NCBI GenBank assembly: GCA_030761205.1
Contig: JAULJL010000027.1
Location: forward strand, 6,391,001 to 6,455,000
From: Fremontodendron californicum
Lineage: Eukaryota; Streptophyta; Magnoliopsida; Malvales; Malvaceae
Reading direction: 5' to 3'
Length of the DNA: 64,000 bases
Shown in pieces: positions 45,902 to 58,200 of the stretch (position 1 is the first letter of the stretch; each line of letters begins with the position of its first letter). The position numbers and the translations under genes were made by a program. Below the pieces are notes generated by a model. The model made no database searches. It saw only the letters and a list, made by a program, of their open reading frames with translations, and had not been told where the DNA came from.

Positions 45902-48404
45902 TGTTGATTTCTGACGCTCGGTACCAATTGTAGTTTTGTGCTACAGTACCGATTTGCTACAGTAACTTTATCTCGGGATGCTACAGTAACTTCCGAAAAA
46001 CAACTCTTTTATTAATATGAGAAAAGACCAAATATACACTAGACACTCTTTTAATATGCACTCACAACTTCACTCTTTTTCTTTCTTTTTCTCTCTACTC
46101 ACCACACACCTATCACACAACACACATCTCTATTTATAGCTCTTCAAGTTGGTGTTGTAGCCAACTTAGAATTCTCTAGATAGCTAAGACTTTGATTATT
46201 CAATGAAGAAAACTGAAGAGATTTCTGGAACTAGAAGACTAAGGAGAAATTCTAAAGAAAAATCTAGAGAAAGAACAAAGAAGAGAAATCTAGAAAACTT
46301 GAGTAGAAGAAAGATAGAGATGATTCTAGAGATAAGAGAGAGGAGTCGGTGTAACTTTCAACACTCCCCCTCAACGACTACTCTCTCTTGATGCTCGCTT
46401 TGGTAGTCATGCCAAGTTGTCTTCTGAACTCATCGAATTTTGCACCGCTAAGTCCCTTGGTAAACAAGTCAGCTACTTGTTCTTCAGTCTTGATGTATTT
46501 CAGTTCAACATCCCGTTGAAGTACTTTTTCACGTACAAAGTGATAATGTATTTCTACGTGCTTGGTTCTGGCATGAAAGACTGGATTTTCAGCTAAGCTT
46601 ATTGCTGACTGATTATCGCAATAGAGTTGTACTGGAGAGTCAATCGGTTGGTGCAGGTCCTTTAACAGCTGTATCAAGCACGTGCTTTCTTGTGCTGCCA
46701 TAGCTGCTGCTCTATATTCTGCTTCTGTACTTGACAATGATACCGTAGGTTGTCTTTTGCTACACCAAGAGATTATGCCGGATCCAAGGCTAAACATGTA
46801 GCCAGTTGTTGATCGTCTTGTATCATGATCTCCACCATAATCGGCATCACAATATCCTATAACTTGGCACGGAACTCCCTTTTTGTATAGAAGTCCAAAA
46901 TCAATAGTTCCTTTTACGTACCTCAAGATTCGTCGAACCGCATCTAAGTGAGGTTTCCTTGGTTTCTCCATGAATCGGCTAGCTACTCCAACAGCGAATG
47001 CAATGTCGGGTCTTGTTAATGTAAGGTAGATTAGACTACCCACTAGTTGCCTATAACTTGTTGAGTCTTCCAATTCTTTGCCTTCTTCACTACAGAGTCT
47101 TGCATTGGCTTCCATAGGCGTAGATATCGACTTGCAATCAGTCATCCTGAATTTGTGTATAAGATCTTTTGCATACTTGTGTTGACATAAGAATATTCCT
47201 TCTTTGGTACGGATTACTTCTAGCCCAAGAAAGTGATTCAGCTCTCCAAGCTCTTTCATTTGAAAACGTACTGAGAGATTGCTTCTAGTTTGTTTGATTT
47301 CTTCTTCGTTGTCTCCGGTGATGATTAGATCATCCACGTAAACCAAGACTATTGCCAACTTACCTCCTTTTTCTTTCACGAACAAGTTCGAATCTGCTGC
47401 TGCAACTGAGTAACCACTTTGTATTAGGAATTCGGCAATTTTACCGTACCATGCTCTCGGTGCTTGTTTTAATCCGTAGAGTGCCTTTTTCAACTTACAC
47501 ACATAATCCGGATGAACTTTACTTGTGAATCCTTCGGGCTGCTCCATATAGATCTCTCGATCTAGCTCTCCGTGCAAGAAGGCATTTTTCACATCCATTT
47601 GCCATAACTTCCAAGATTTGCTTGCTGCAAGGGCAAGTAATACTCGTACTGTTGTAATTTTTGCAACCGGACTAAATGTCTCATCATAGTCCACCCCATA
47701 CTTTTGAGAGAATCCGCGAGCCACCAATCGAGCCTTATACCTTTCTATCGATCCATCGGGTCGAGTCTTTATTTTATAAACCCATTTACATGAGATGGGT
47801 TCAATCTTCTTCGGCTTTGGCACCAACTCCCATGTCTCGTTTTGTTTCAGGGCTTGAACTTCTTCTTCCATGGCTTTTCTCCACTCCAATTTCTCAGATG
47901 CCTCTTCATAAGTTGTTGGCTCTATTTCTTCATTTAGAGCAGCATTAGCATACTTAAGATTTGGTTTGCGTTGTCGTGATGACCTGCGCAGAAGTGGCTG
48001 AGAATCTCTTTCATCGAACTCATTTTCTCGAAATGACTTTTCCTCATCAAGGGCCTTTTCTGAATACTCGTCACTTGGTTGAGTCTTTTCAAGCTCAATT
48101 TGTTCTTCCATATTTTCTTGAAGTTTTTCTTCAATTTCTTTTGAGTCTAGCAACAGAACTGCTTGTGGTGACCACCATGACGAAGCTTCATCGAACACAA
48201 CATTTCTGGATACATAGCATCTGCCACTTGTTGGATCACAACATCTCCACCCTTTTCTTTGGTCGTCATATCCCACAAATATGCAACGAATTGCCTTTTT
48301 GTCGAATTTGCTGCGTAGATGATCTGGTACAAATACATAACATACGCAACCAAATACTCGAAAGTGACTCACCGTGGGTTTGATGTTCCATAGTTTCTCA
48401 AAGG
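45902..48404 (-). mobile_element. Truncated Copia element, minus orientation
   Basis: The 3' LTR (45902-46363) and polypurine tract (complement of CTCCCCCTCAACGAC) are intact, followed by most of pol. The element is cut inside integrase at about 48404 and its 5' LTR, gag and protease are gone. It lies between the two copies of a 944/945 bp direct repeat rather than a short target duplication. Confidence 0.88.
46378..48404 (-). pseudogene. Partial Copia pol: integrase end, reverse transcriptase, RNase H
   Basis: An uninterrupted frame starts at [15 protein letters not shown] in the integrase C-terminal region. It runs through reverse transcriptase ([35 protein letters not shown]) and RNase H ([34 protein letters not shown]). 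The lack of stops suggests a fairly recent copy. The frame extends upstream into copy X' of the direct repeat (to 48483), which adds about 26 unrelated residues. It cannot encode a full polyprotein because gag, protease and the integrase core are missing. Confidence 0.9.
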
Positions 48405-49349
48405 GTGTTATTTTATATCTGTACTTTACTTTAAAGTTATCCTCAAGTTGGGATATTTTGCATAGTTTATCATAGTAATTCAATTTTAATTATAAATTCG
48501 TGTTAATTTTCATGTCATAATCGTATTATTAATGATAATAAAACCGAAGTAAAGCGAGGATTCAAACACTAGTGAAAAATTATTTCGTACATAGTAAGTC
48601 AGTCGAATTTTCAGAATTCATAAATAAAATTAATAAAATAACACATATTTTTTAGAGCATTTTAAAAATTAATTAAAAAAAAGTATGACAATCTCTTAAT
48701 TACATTTATAAAGTTAAAAAATTTACTAATAATGTATCAAGTACGAAATATTATCTTTGAACAAAATGGAACACTCGTTAATAAAATAACACATATTTTT
48801 TAGAGCATTTTAAAAATTAATTAAAAAAAAGTATGACAATCTCTTAATTACATTTATAAAGTTAAAAAATTTACTAATAATGTATCAAATACGAAATATT
48901 ATCTTTGAACAAAATGGAACACTCGTTCAATATTACTTTTTCATGATTTTTTATATTAAAAACTATGAATAGCATCAGTTTTACAAAAAAAAAAAAAAAT
49001 TAAAATTTTAGTCAAAGATGAATAAGGAATTTGAGATGAAAGGAATCAAAGTCTATATATAGATCTGAATTTCAACTTCCATTTGATCGATTATAACCAA
49101 TTAGCATGACACTCATTACATAAAAAAATTGTGTTTGCAACTAGTTGAGGATTTTTTTTTGGAAAAAAAAAAAAAATTGTGAAATGTTTGAGTTTCTATC
49201 ATCATGGTGATACTTCGAAAAATAACTTTAAAGGCATGGTTTTGATGCATAATTTGAATGTCTACTGAAATGCTGAGTTCTAATAAAAACATAACAAAAT
49301 GACTAGAATTTTTTTCCCTATAATTCCGAGTTTTTCTTGGCCTAAATCT
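48405..49349 (+). repeat. 945-bp direct repeat, copy X' (right)
   Basis: Joins the cut integrase at GGTGTTATTTT with a 3-base overlap (GTG) and runs without interruption into the downstream flank (CCTAAATCTTTCTTTGG), so X' plus its right flank is the uninserted arrangement. Confidence 0.9.
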
Positions 49350-50279
49350 TTCTTTGGACAATCATAAAAGTGCATTCAAAATTTTAATTTTAAGGTACTC
49401 TCATAAAAATCGAATAAAACATTTTCATATGCAATTATTCAATCACAGCTCCGAATCTATTATTGGTAAGTGTGGATACTACATAATTTCTAATGAATCT
49501 TACACAATTCAAGATTATATTGGTTAATTATAACACAATAATTATAAGTAATATACTCTCGAATAAGTTGACAAGTTAAAAAGAATTTTCCTTTCTTACC
49601 AGCTAGACTAAGTCCCGTTGATAAAATGACTAGGAAGTTTTTTTGTATTAATATATGCTGGTCGGCCGTCTTGATTCATCGTGTTCTTGTTCTGTCCATA
49701 TCCGTAAGTATAGAAAATTTCGGTTTCCATTTTATTTTATTTTATTTGTGAATATCTTGTTGAATAGTCTCTAGGAACAAAGAAGATAAGTCCAATGTCA
49801 GCCAGCACTTTGAAAACCACATACAAGAAATTAAAAAGCATATAGCACTCGGATCCCCAACTATGAGATATATTTTTATAAGCACACCCGGAAGGACCGG
49901 AACACATAAATTAGTGGGTATATATATCAAGCTATAGGAAATTTATTCAAGTAATCATCTAGTCGGATCTTATTTTGACTTATCATTTTTTTTTTGTTGA
50001 AATATAGATATTCGATACATATGCAGACGAATATAAATATAAAAGTTTTATTTTTTTAAATATTGATTATTATTTTTTTATAAAAATTATATGTATTGAA
50101 CACATACCCTAAATTTAGATTTTACTTTCCCAAATGAAAAGATTTGCGACTTTCATTATTAGAAAACTTGAATTACTGGCTCGAGTTTAAGTCAATAGTT
50201 AAAGTCGATTTAATTGTGGTAGGAACTTGCTTCAACTTGCAGACAAGTATGGCAATAAAGTTTTTTCAAACGTTTGAAT

Positions 50280-50569
50280 TATAGAGTTGCTAATGGGTCG
50301 GGCCGCGGCTCGTTTTTTTTTTTTTTTCTCTACTCAGGCCCGGCCCTGGATCGGCCTGGCCCGCCCGTTTAGGCTCGAAATATTGTTCATTGGAATAAAA
50401 AAATAATTTTTTTATTTTTTTATAATTAAAATTAAATAAAATAATATTATTATAATAAAAATTACTGTTCCGAACCGGACCGGGCCGACCCGGAACACAA
50501 AATATCATGCCCAAACCCGACCCAATACGGGTCGGGCCGGACGGGCTGCCCGGCCCGTGAGCAGGTCTA
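50280..50569. mobile_element. Short GC-rich-ended hAT-like element in block B
   Basis: Ends are TAGAGTTGCTAATGGGTCGG and, inward from the right, TAGACCTGCTCACGGGCCGG. It is flanked by GTTTGAAT and GTTTGAAA and absent from block A. Subterminal GGGCC/CGGGC repeats surround an AT core. The ORFs called across it are low-complexity. Confidence 0.7.
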
Positions 50570-50806
50570 GTTTGAAACCAGAGCACTCTGCCCTTTGCAA
50601 AAATTTGCAACCAATAGAACTTATCCTGCATGGACATGGATTATAACTTTCATGTAACTTTTGCAAAAGCATAAAATGCCATGAAAATACCTCCCCCACC
50701 TAAGTTGCAGCCTTAAAAAAGACCATATTACAAGTTAAAGTAGCAACTAGCAAATTATTTGACCTTTAACTTAAAATTTTCTCGGAGAAATCCAATTCGG
50801 TTAAAT

Positions 50807-51766
50807 CAAGTGAACATTCGATCGGTTCAATCAGTTCGATTTTAAAATATCGATAACCGATTAAATTTATTAAATTCATAAAACCGATCGAATCGACCGA
50901 CAAAAAAACTTCAAATCGAACCGACCGAACCAAACTTAAACGGTTCGGTCGGTTATTTCGGTTTTGCTGTTGATGGTTCCAGACTTCCAGTTGCCTCCAG
51001 TTCCTAAGGTTTTAGCTTCTTCAATGGCAGAGAAAGAGGCATCGACAAAGCCCACCGAGACCAACCCACCAACTAAAGACATGGATCTCGAAACCCTTGG
51101 CTCGCCCCCCCCCCCCCAAACCCCGATGAAGGAGACGACGCCATGGGGTCAACAACGGTGACTCAAACTCGTAGCACTGGAGAGAAGAAGATGGAGAAGA
51201 AAGCGACGAGGTATCTAAAAAACAGAAGATGGAGAAGTCCGTAGAGGAAGAAAGTTTGGAGAAGAAGTCGGAGTCGTCCGAGTTTGCTCGTGTCTGGCTT
51301 GGCCTGAAGGAGTTTGAGTCGTTGATGGAGATGTTTGATTACTTTTACAATTTGCTTCATTGTTGGCTTACTGTTGCTGGTTCATATCGCTGGTTGCAAT
51401 AGAAAGGGGATTGAAAGAGTGAAGAAGAAGGGCTGATAGGAACGAGAATTTGCATTTGGGTTTGTTGGGTTGGATTTGGTCATTGGATGGGCTGGGTTCT
51501 ATTATATTTATGGATAAAGGTTTGGGTTGGGTTTAAGTATTATGGGTTTATGGATAAGGGTTTGAGTTGGGTTTAAATATTATTATTTATTTATTATAGG
51601 TTTAATCGGTCGGTTAGGTTTTCAAATTTTAAACCGCAAACCGACCGATTAAAAACGTTTTAACAGAATATTACTGAAAACAAAAAAAAATGAACAAAAA
51701 AAATCGAATCGTGTCGGTTTTTTCGATTTAGTCGGTATTCAGATTTTTTTGCACACCCCTAGGCTG
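50807..51766. mobile_element. hAT-like element carrying a host gene fragment
   Basis: About 960 bp absent from block A. The right end TTTTTGCACACCCCTA is the complement of a TAGGGGTGTGCA terminus, and the left end GTGAACATTCGATCGG resembles TAGGGGTGAGCATTCGGTCGG. Subterminal CGGTTCGGTCGGTT repeats occur at both sides (50880-50960, 51600-51740). Confidence 0.65.
51024..51366 (+). pseudogene. Captured 5' fragment of a host gene, possibly DUF3223/DCL-like
   Basis: Starts MAEKEASTKPTETNPPTKDM and is frameshifted at a run of C near 51106-51118. Further on, in other frames, it reads KSVEEESLEKKSES and GLKEFESLMEMFDYFYNLLHCW. The last motif resembles the start of the DUF3223 domain (FDYFYKLLH.W) in DCL-like plastid or nuclear proteins. 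The match is from memory and short. It ends at about 51366, before the rest of the domain. Confidence 0.5.
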
Positions 51767-53422
51767 AACTCTGAACTTAACTACTTTGCCCAACTAGACT
51801 AAAAACTTAGATAGTCCGTGATCTAATAGAATTGGTGTTTTGGGCTTGAATTTGGACTTACATGACAAACGTTCCCCAATCCATATTAGATTCTTTCAGT
51901 ATTATCTGTTTTTTTGATATTCAAAATTGTACGGATTGAATCTTGATCATTAAAACTAAATTAAGAGTCTAACACTCTATCATTGTTAACTGCTCATAAA
52001 TATAAATTCTTACCTTGATCTTAATTATGTTTTCATAAATTTGTTTCCGAAAGATTTTTTTTTATTAGTACAATTTTATCAGTTGCCACTTCGTTAGGGC
52101 GTTAACATCTCCAATGTGAAAATTTTGCAAATTTTGGAACTAAAAAAAGAAAAAATCAAATTTGGGGAAAGTTGAACGTACTTTTTTTTTTTTTCTGAAA
52201 TTTTGGAACTGAAAAAAAAGTCACATGGAAAATTAGTCATCGCTTTTAAATTAATTAATGGGAAAACTTTATTAAAAAAAAAAAAGATTTATGAGTATGA
52301 ATTTGTGAAACTACAACTTTTAAATTTAATTTTTGAACATAAAAAACAAAATAATCAATATTACATTGTAAGTAAACATTTGATTCAATGATATATACAT
52401 ATACTATTTTTTACTCAAAAAATTAATTAAGTACAAAATTATTTTCTCAAATAAAAAATTATGGTTTATATATATATATATATAAAGAAAAAAGAATAAA
52501 TGAAGTTTGCAACATCCATCACATGATTATTTGGAGAAACAAAACACAAAAACACTACCTAGCGAGGGGAACACTCAATTCAGTTTCCAGATTAACAGTT
52601 ATATCATTCTCAATAGAATCATTTCCTAAATTCTCATGGCTTTTGGCCTTTCGAGCAACCTCAGTAGCTAAACACTCTTCCAGTTCCATTACGACGTGAT
52701 TCATGGCTGGCCTTCGAGAGGAAGTTGGAGATAGACAAGCCATTGCTATTTCTAAAGCTTTCCAAGCAGAATTGACATCAAAATTTCCTTGTAATCTCTG
52801 GTCAACAATATTTCGAATATCCCCTTCCACAAGCTTCAAATAGCCCATTGACTTATGTGTATTACCTTTTCTTCTTCAACTCTCATAATTACAAGTTGGC
52901 CTGTGATTATCTCCAACAGAACAACCCCAAAGCTATAAACATCACTTTTCTCAGTTAGCCTGTTTGTTCTGTAATACCTGCATGCAACCCAAACCAGCGA
53001 CTAACTCAATAACATTTCAAAATTCAGGACAAATTAACATATATTGTGCTTTTATATAATCTCTCAGTTGGCTTTTTAACATGTATACATCTTACTCACT
53101 GTCATTCCTTTGCTTCTCATCAATTCAACACCCATTCCCGTGATAAATTTTAAGATGGACTTTCAATATAAATTAAAATAAAATCAATTGACAATATATG
53201 GAATGAATTTTGTTATATTTAAGTGTCCAGAATGCTCATAATTTAATTGATGTGAGATTTTATTTTATCATTGATCTATGACAGCAAGTTTGCCATTAAA
53301 CTGTAAATCCTCTTCGGTGCCTTACTAAAAATGCCTATTTTTATTCTTGGTTATTTGTATTAGGTTTGTCATCAAGGTCCGTTACAATTTATTTTAAAAT
53401 GGTCAAAATCCAATTAGAATAG

Positions 53423-53671
53423 AGGTGTCCATGGTTAGATGGGTACGGTTCGGTTGATTTTTGAAAATCTTTATTTAAGTTCTAACTCGATCGATCGAGT
53501 TTTTTAAGTTCAAAAATTTATAAAATATTAAAAAATAAAATAAAATATTTTTAGTTATTAAATAATATTTCAAATCGAGTTCGAATTTTAAAAATTTTAT
53601 TCAAGATTCGATTCAAATTAGATCGAACTCATCGAATAGATGAATAACTCAATCTGTGAACAAATCTATTA
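53423..53671. mobile_element. hAT-like MITE in RLK2 intron 12
   Basis: Starts TAGAGGTGTCCATGG and ends near TGTGAACAAATCTA, whose complement TAGATTTGTTCACA partly matches the start. It is absent from RLK1 intron 12. Subterminal TCGATCGAGTT motifs are present and the target duplication is unclear. Confidence 0.55.
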
Positions 53672-54456
53672 TGGGACATGCAATTAATTTATGCTTAATT
53701 AATGATCCTAATATGTATCTAATCGATTGTGTAAATTTATATGTGTAAAATTCAGTTTGAAAAATCAGAGTGAAACCAAAGGCACTTACTCAGGGTCAAG
53801 GTATCCGGGTGTTCCAGCAACAATGGTTGAAACGTGAGTGCTACTTTCAGTGGGAAAATATCTTGAGAGCCCAAAATCAGCCAATTTGGCTTGGAATTTG
53901 TCATTTAACAAGATGTTGGCTGTCTTCACATCTCTGTGCACTATTGGTGGCTTACAGCCGTTGTGTAGATACTCTAGTCCTACGTACAAGTTACAGCCTC
54001 ATCATGCTTTTATTAGGAGTAGTAATAATATATAATTGAAAAAAAAAAAATATATATATATATATATATAAAAGTTGTCTACTAGGTAGAAAGCACCAAA
54101 CCTTGTCCTGACTCCATTGCTATACGAAGTCTCCCCTCCCAACTCAAAGCATCTTCTGTACTACCTACAATTACACACATACGCACCAAAACCAAAAAAA
54201 AAAAAAAAAAAACCCTAAGTCCCTCGTGTTCTTTTTCATTTAAAGAACTTCAAATTTTGTTTAGAAAAAAAAAAAATCCGAAAAAAACAAAAATTAAAAG
54301 TTTTTACAAACAGAGTCTGAGTAGTTAGAAGTTAGAACTTAATATTCTAATTTGAAGGTATATATTGAATTTGAATTCTAACAATGAAGAATTTATAAGA
54401 TGAGAGAAAACAATTACAAAAGATTATTAAAAGATTTCTAGTAATAACCACAAATT

Positions 54457-54974
54457 TGTTAAATTGTCCAATACCAGCCCAAGGAAAAATAAAAGCCTAA
54501 CAATGTGTGGTTGCAATTGTGTGGTTTAATGTGTGGTTGCAATTGTGTGGTTTAATGTGTGGTTGTAATTGTGTGGTTTAATGTGTGGTTGTAATTGTGT
54601 GGTTTAATATGTGGTTGTAGTTGTGTGGTTTAATGTGTGGTTGTAGTTGTGTGGTTTAATGTGTGGTTGTAGTTGTGTGATTTAAATGTGTGGTTGTTAT
54701 TAAACAACAATGGGTGGTTGTAATTTATTTAGATTTTATATTTGTGTGGCTTGTGTTTGTCTTGGTATTGTATAAATACCCCCCTCCCTTGCATTTGTAA
54801 ATCATCAAGTAGTAAGCTTCAATAAGCAATAAAAGTTCTAAGTTTTCCTAAGGAGTTCTTCTCTAAAGAGTGTAGTCTAGAGTGAAGTGTGAGCATTTGT
54901 GAGTTTTCCTAAAATCTAAACTTTCTTCTTTGAGTGGTAAAATTAGAGTTATCTACTCTAAGTTTTTCTCAACA
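54457..54974 (+). repeat. 5' LTR of the young Copia
   Basis: 518 bp from TGTTAAATTGTCC to TTCTCAACA. By eye I find no difference from the 3' LTR. It contains a ~26-bp tandem array and a TATA box (TATAAATA, 54771-54778). Confidence 0.95.
54505..54700 (+). repeat. Minisatellite of TGTGTGGTT units in the Copia U3 region
   Basis: About seven copies of a ~26-bp unit (AATGTGTGGTTGCAATTGTG then TGGTTT) with C/T and A/G variants. They sit roughly 75-270 bp upstream of the LTR TATA box, where tandem enhancer-like repeats occur in other plant Copia LTRs. Confidence 0.85.
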
Positions 54975-54976
54975 AT

Positions 54977-54988
54977 TGGTATCAGAGC
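54977..54988 (+). promoter_or_regulatory. Primer binding site of the young Copia
   Basis: TGGTATCAGAGC, complementary to initiator tRNA-Met, two bases after the LTR. Confidence 0.92.
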
Positions 54989-55243
54989 GAGGTTGTGAGT
55001 TACTACCATAGTTACTATTCACACGTGTCACTATATACTTTTATAGTAATTGTTAACATATACGAGATTTATTCAAGTATATGGTATACGATACTATTCA
55101 CGTATACGGTACTGTTCACGGTGAAATAGTTATTCAGGTACTATTTTTGGTTTGAGTGTTCTTGAGTCGTGAGGAGTTTGTACTCTACAAGTTTGTGTCT
55201 CAAAATCAAGCTTGTTCGGTATTGTTAGAGTCTTGCCGACACG

Positions 55244-58200
55244 ATGGGTGATCTTCAAGTAGTTGGAGGAATCAAGAAGCTCAATCACAAAAATTACAAC
55301 ACGTGGAAGACGTGTATGATGTCTTACCTACAAGGTCAAGACCTTTGGGAAGTCGTTGGTGGTAGTGAAGTTACGAAGCCCGAGCAAGAAGATGCTCAAG
55401 GAACCTTGCGCAAATGGAAGATTAAAGTGGGTAAAGCCATGTTTGCCCTTAAGACCACAGTTGAAGAAGAAATGTTGGAACACATACAAAAGCTAGAAAC
55501 GCCAAAAGAAGCGTGGGATACTTTAGATGCACTTTTTTCGAGAAAGAATGACACAAGACTTCAACTTCTTGAGAATGAATTGTTATCAGTTGCACAACGA
55601 GATATACCGATTGCTCAATACTTTCACAAGGTAAAAACGTTATGCCGTGAAATTTCTGATTTAGATCCTACAGCTGCTATTGGAGATACCAGGGTAAAAA
55701 GAATAATTATCCATGGTTTGAGGCCCGAATATCGCAGCTTCGTTGCCGCTATACAAGGATGGCCAACTCAACCATCACTTGTAGAGTTTGAAAATTTGCT
55801 TGTTGGTCAAGAATCTATGGCCAAGCAAATGGGAGGGGTCTCGTTGAAAAGTGAAGAGGAAGCACTCTACACCAACAAAAGCAAAGGCAAATTCAAACAG
55901 CACGTCGGTGGTGGATCTAAAAAGTATGGTGACAAGACAAAAAGTCATCAAGGAGAAGGGAGCTCTCGTCCAGGGGGAGCTTCAAAGAATCGTAGCAACA
56001 ATAAAAGATTTGAAGGTAACTGTTACAACTGTGACAAGAAAGGTCACATGGCAAAAGATTGTTGGTTTAACAAAAGGCCCGCTGAGAGCAATGCTGCTAC
56101 TTCTAGTACAAAGGAGAAAAGCGAAGATGTTTGGGACGCTGAAGCATTTTTTTCTATGGAAGAGGAAGAGTTAGCTCTCACAGTAACAACGGCTGACCGA
56201 ATTGACTATGAGAATGACTGGATTGTCGATTCAGGTTGCTCAAATCACATGACAGACGATAAACAGAAGTTGCAGAACCTGTCAGAATACAAGGGAAATC
56301 GCATTGTTGTGACAGCTGATAATTCAAGATTACCGATTACTCACATCGGTAAGACGGTAGTAGCACCTCGATATAGTCATAATCAGGTATCACTACAAGA
56401 TGTTTACCATGTCCAAGGCATGAAGAAAAATTTGCTTTCAGTGGCACAATTAACATCGTTAGGTCACCATATTCTGTTTGGTCCAAGGGATGTGAAGGTA
56501 TATCGTGATCTCAAAATCTCAGGACAGCCGATGATGGAAGGACGACGTCTGGAGTCAGTCTACGTGATGTCAGCAGAGTCAGCATATGTAGACAAGACAA
56601 GAAGGAGCGATACAGCAGATTTATGGCACATGCGGTTAGGTCATGTTAGTTATTCCAAGCTAAGTATGATGATGAAGAAGTCGATGCTTAAGGGACTTCC
56701 TCAGCTTGACATAAGAACAGACACAGTTTGTGCAGGATGCCAATATGGTAAAGCACACCAATTGCCATACGAGGAGTCAAAGTTTAAAGCAAAAGAACCA
56801 TTAGAGTTAGTTCACTCTGATGTATTTGGGCCCGTTAAGCAACCATCAATTAGTGGAATGCGGTACATGGTGACGTTTATTGATGATTTCTCCAGGTATG
56901 TGTGGGTTTTCTTTATGAAAGAAAAGTCTGACACTTTCTCAAAGTTTAAAGAGTTCAAAGAGATAGTTGAAGGAGAAGTGGGAAAGAAGATATGTTGCTT
57001 GCGCACAGACAATGGAGGAGAATATAGCTCAGGCGAATTCTCTCAATACCTACGAGAATGCAACATACGTCATCAGTATACTTGTGTCAATACACCACAA
57101 CAGAATGGTGTAGCAGAGAGAAAGAATCGGCATCTTGCAGAAATTTGTCGGAGTATGCTGCATGCAAAGAATGTACCCGGAAGATTTTGGGCCGAAGCTA
57201 TGAGAACCGCAGCCCATGTGATCAACAAACTTCCTCAACCAAGGTTAGAGTTTGTTTCACCCTTTGAGAAATTGTGGAAAATGAAACCTTCAGTCAGCTA
57301 CTTTCGAGTATTTGGTTGTGTATGTTATGTATTTGTTCCTGATCATTTACGTAGCAAGTTTGATAAGAAAGCAACTAGGTGTATCTTTGTGGGATACGAC
57401 AACCAAAGGAAAGGGTGGAAATGTTGTGATCCTACGAGTGGAAGATGTTACACTTCACGCAATGTGGTATTCGATGAAGCATCTTCCTGGTGGTCCTCAG
57501 AAAATGAGGTGTTGTCAGATTCAAAAGAATTTGAAGACATGCTACAACAGAAAATGGGAGAGTATATTGTCCAACTTCAATCAACTTCAGACGAAGTAGA
57601 AGACCTATGTGATGATGATGATGACGAGCAAGTGTTAGTCCAGAGTCCTTGGCAAACTGGTGTGTATCAACCAGATGTTAGATCGAGTGAAGTGGAAGAA
57701 CCATCTCCACAATCACAAATCCGAAGGACAACAAGAGCACGGAAGCCAAATCCCAAATATGCTAATGCAGCCATAGTGGAAGAACCAATTGCAACAGAAC
57801 CTGAGACGTTTGAAGAAGCATCACAGAGTTCTGAGTGGATTATGGCTATGAAAGAAGAGATCACTGCGCTTGAGCAGAATCAGACTTGGGATCTAGTGCC
57901 AAAACCAAGAGATGTGAAACCCATATCCTGCAAGTGGGTTTACAAGATAAAACATCGTCCAGATGGGCCAATTGAAAGGTACAAGGCACGGTTGGTGGCT
58001 CGTGGTTTCTCTCAGAAGTATGAGCTAGACTATGATGAAACGTTTAGTCCGGTGGTAAGACTTACAACCGTACGAGTCCTACTTGCCCTTGCAGCCAACA
58101 AAGACTGGAACTTGTGGCAGATGGATGTGAAGAATGCATTCCTTCATGGAGAGCTAGATCGGGAAATCTACATGATTCAACCATTGGGATTTCAAAACCA

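Larger units (their letters stand above)
49350..52554. other. Intergenic DNA and left part of duplication block B
   Basis: Block homology starts near 49970. The region contains two insertions absent from block A (listed separately) and the 3' flank of RLK2. No other gene was recognised. Confidence 0.5.

Noticed and set aside
47961..48383. 140-codon plus-strand ORF
   Set aside because: It is antisense to the Copia pol frame on the minus strand and has no domain of its own.
50290..50637. 115-codon Pro/Gly-rich ORF
   Set aside because: It covers the GGGCC-rich ends of a short hAT-like element and adjoining non-coding DNA.
54505..54700. Regular repeats that look like a CRISPR array
   Set aside because: There are no unique spacers, the units are contiguous, and the same array lies in both LTRs of a plant retrotransposon.
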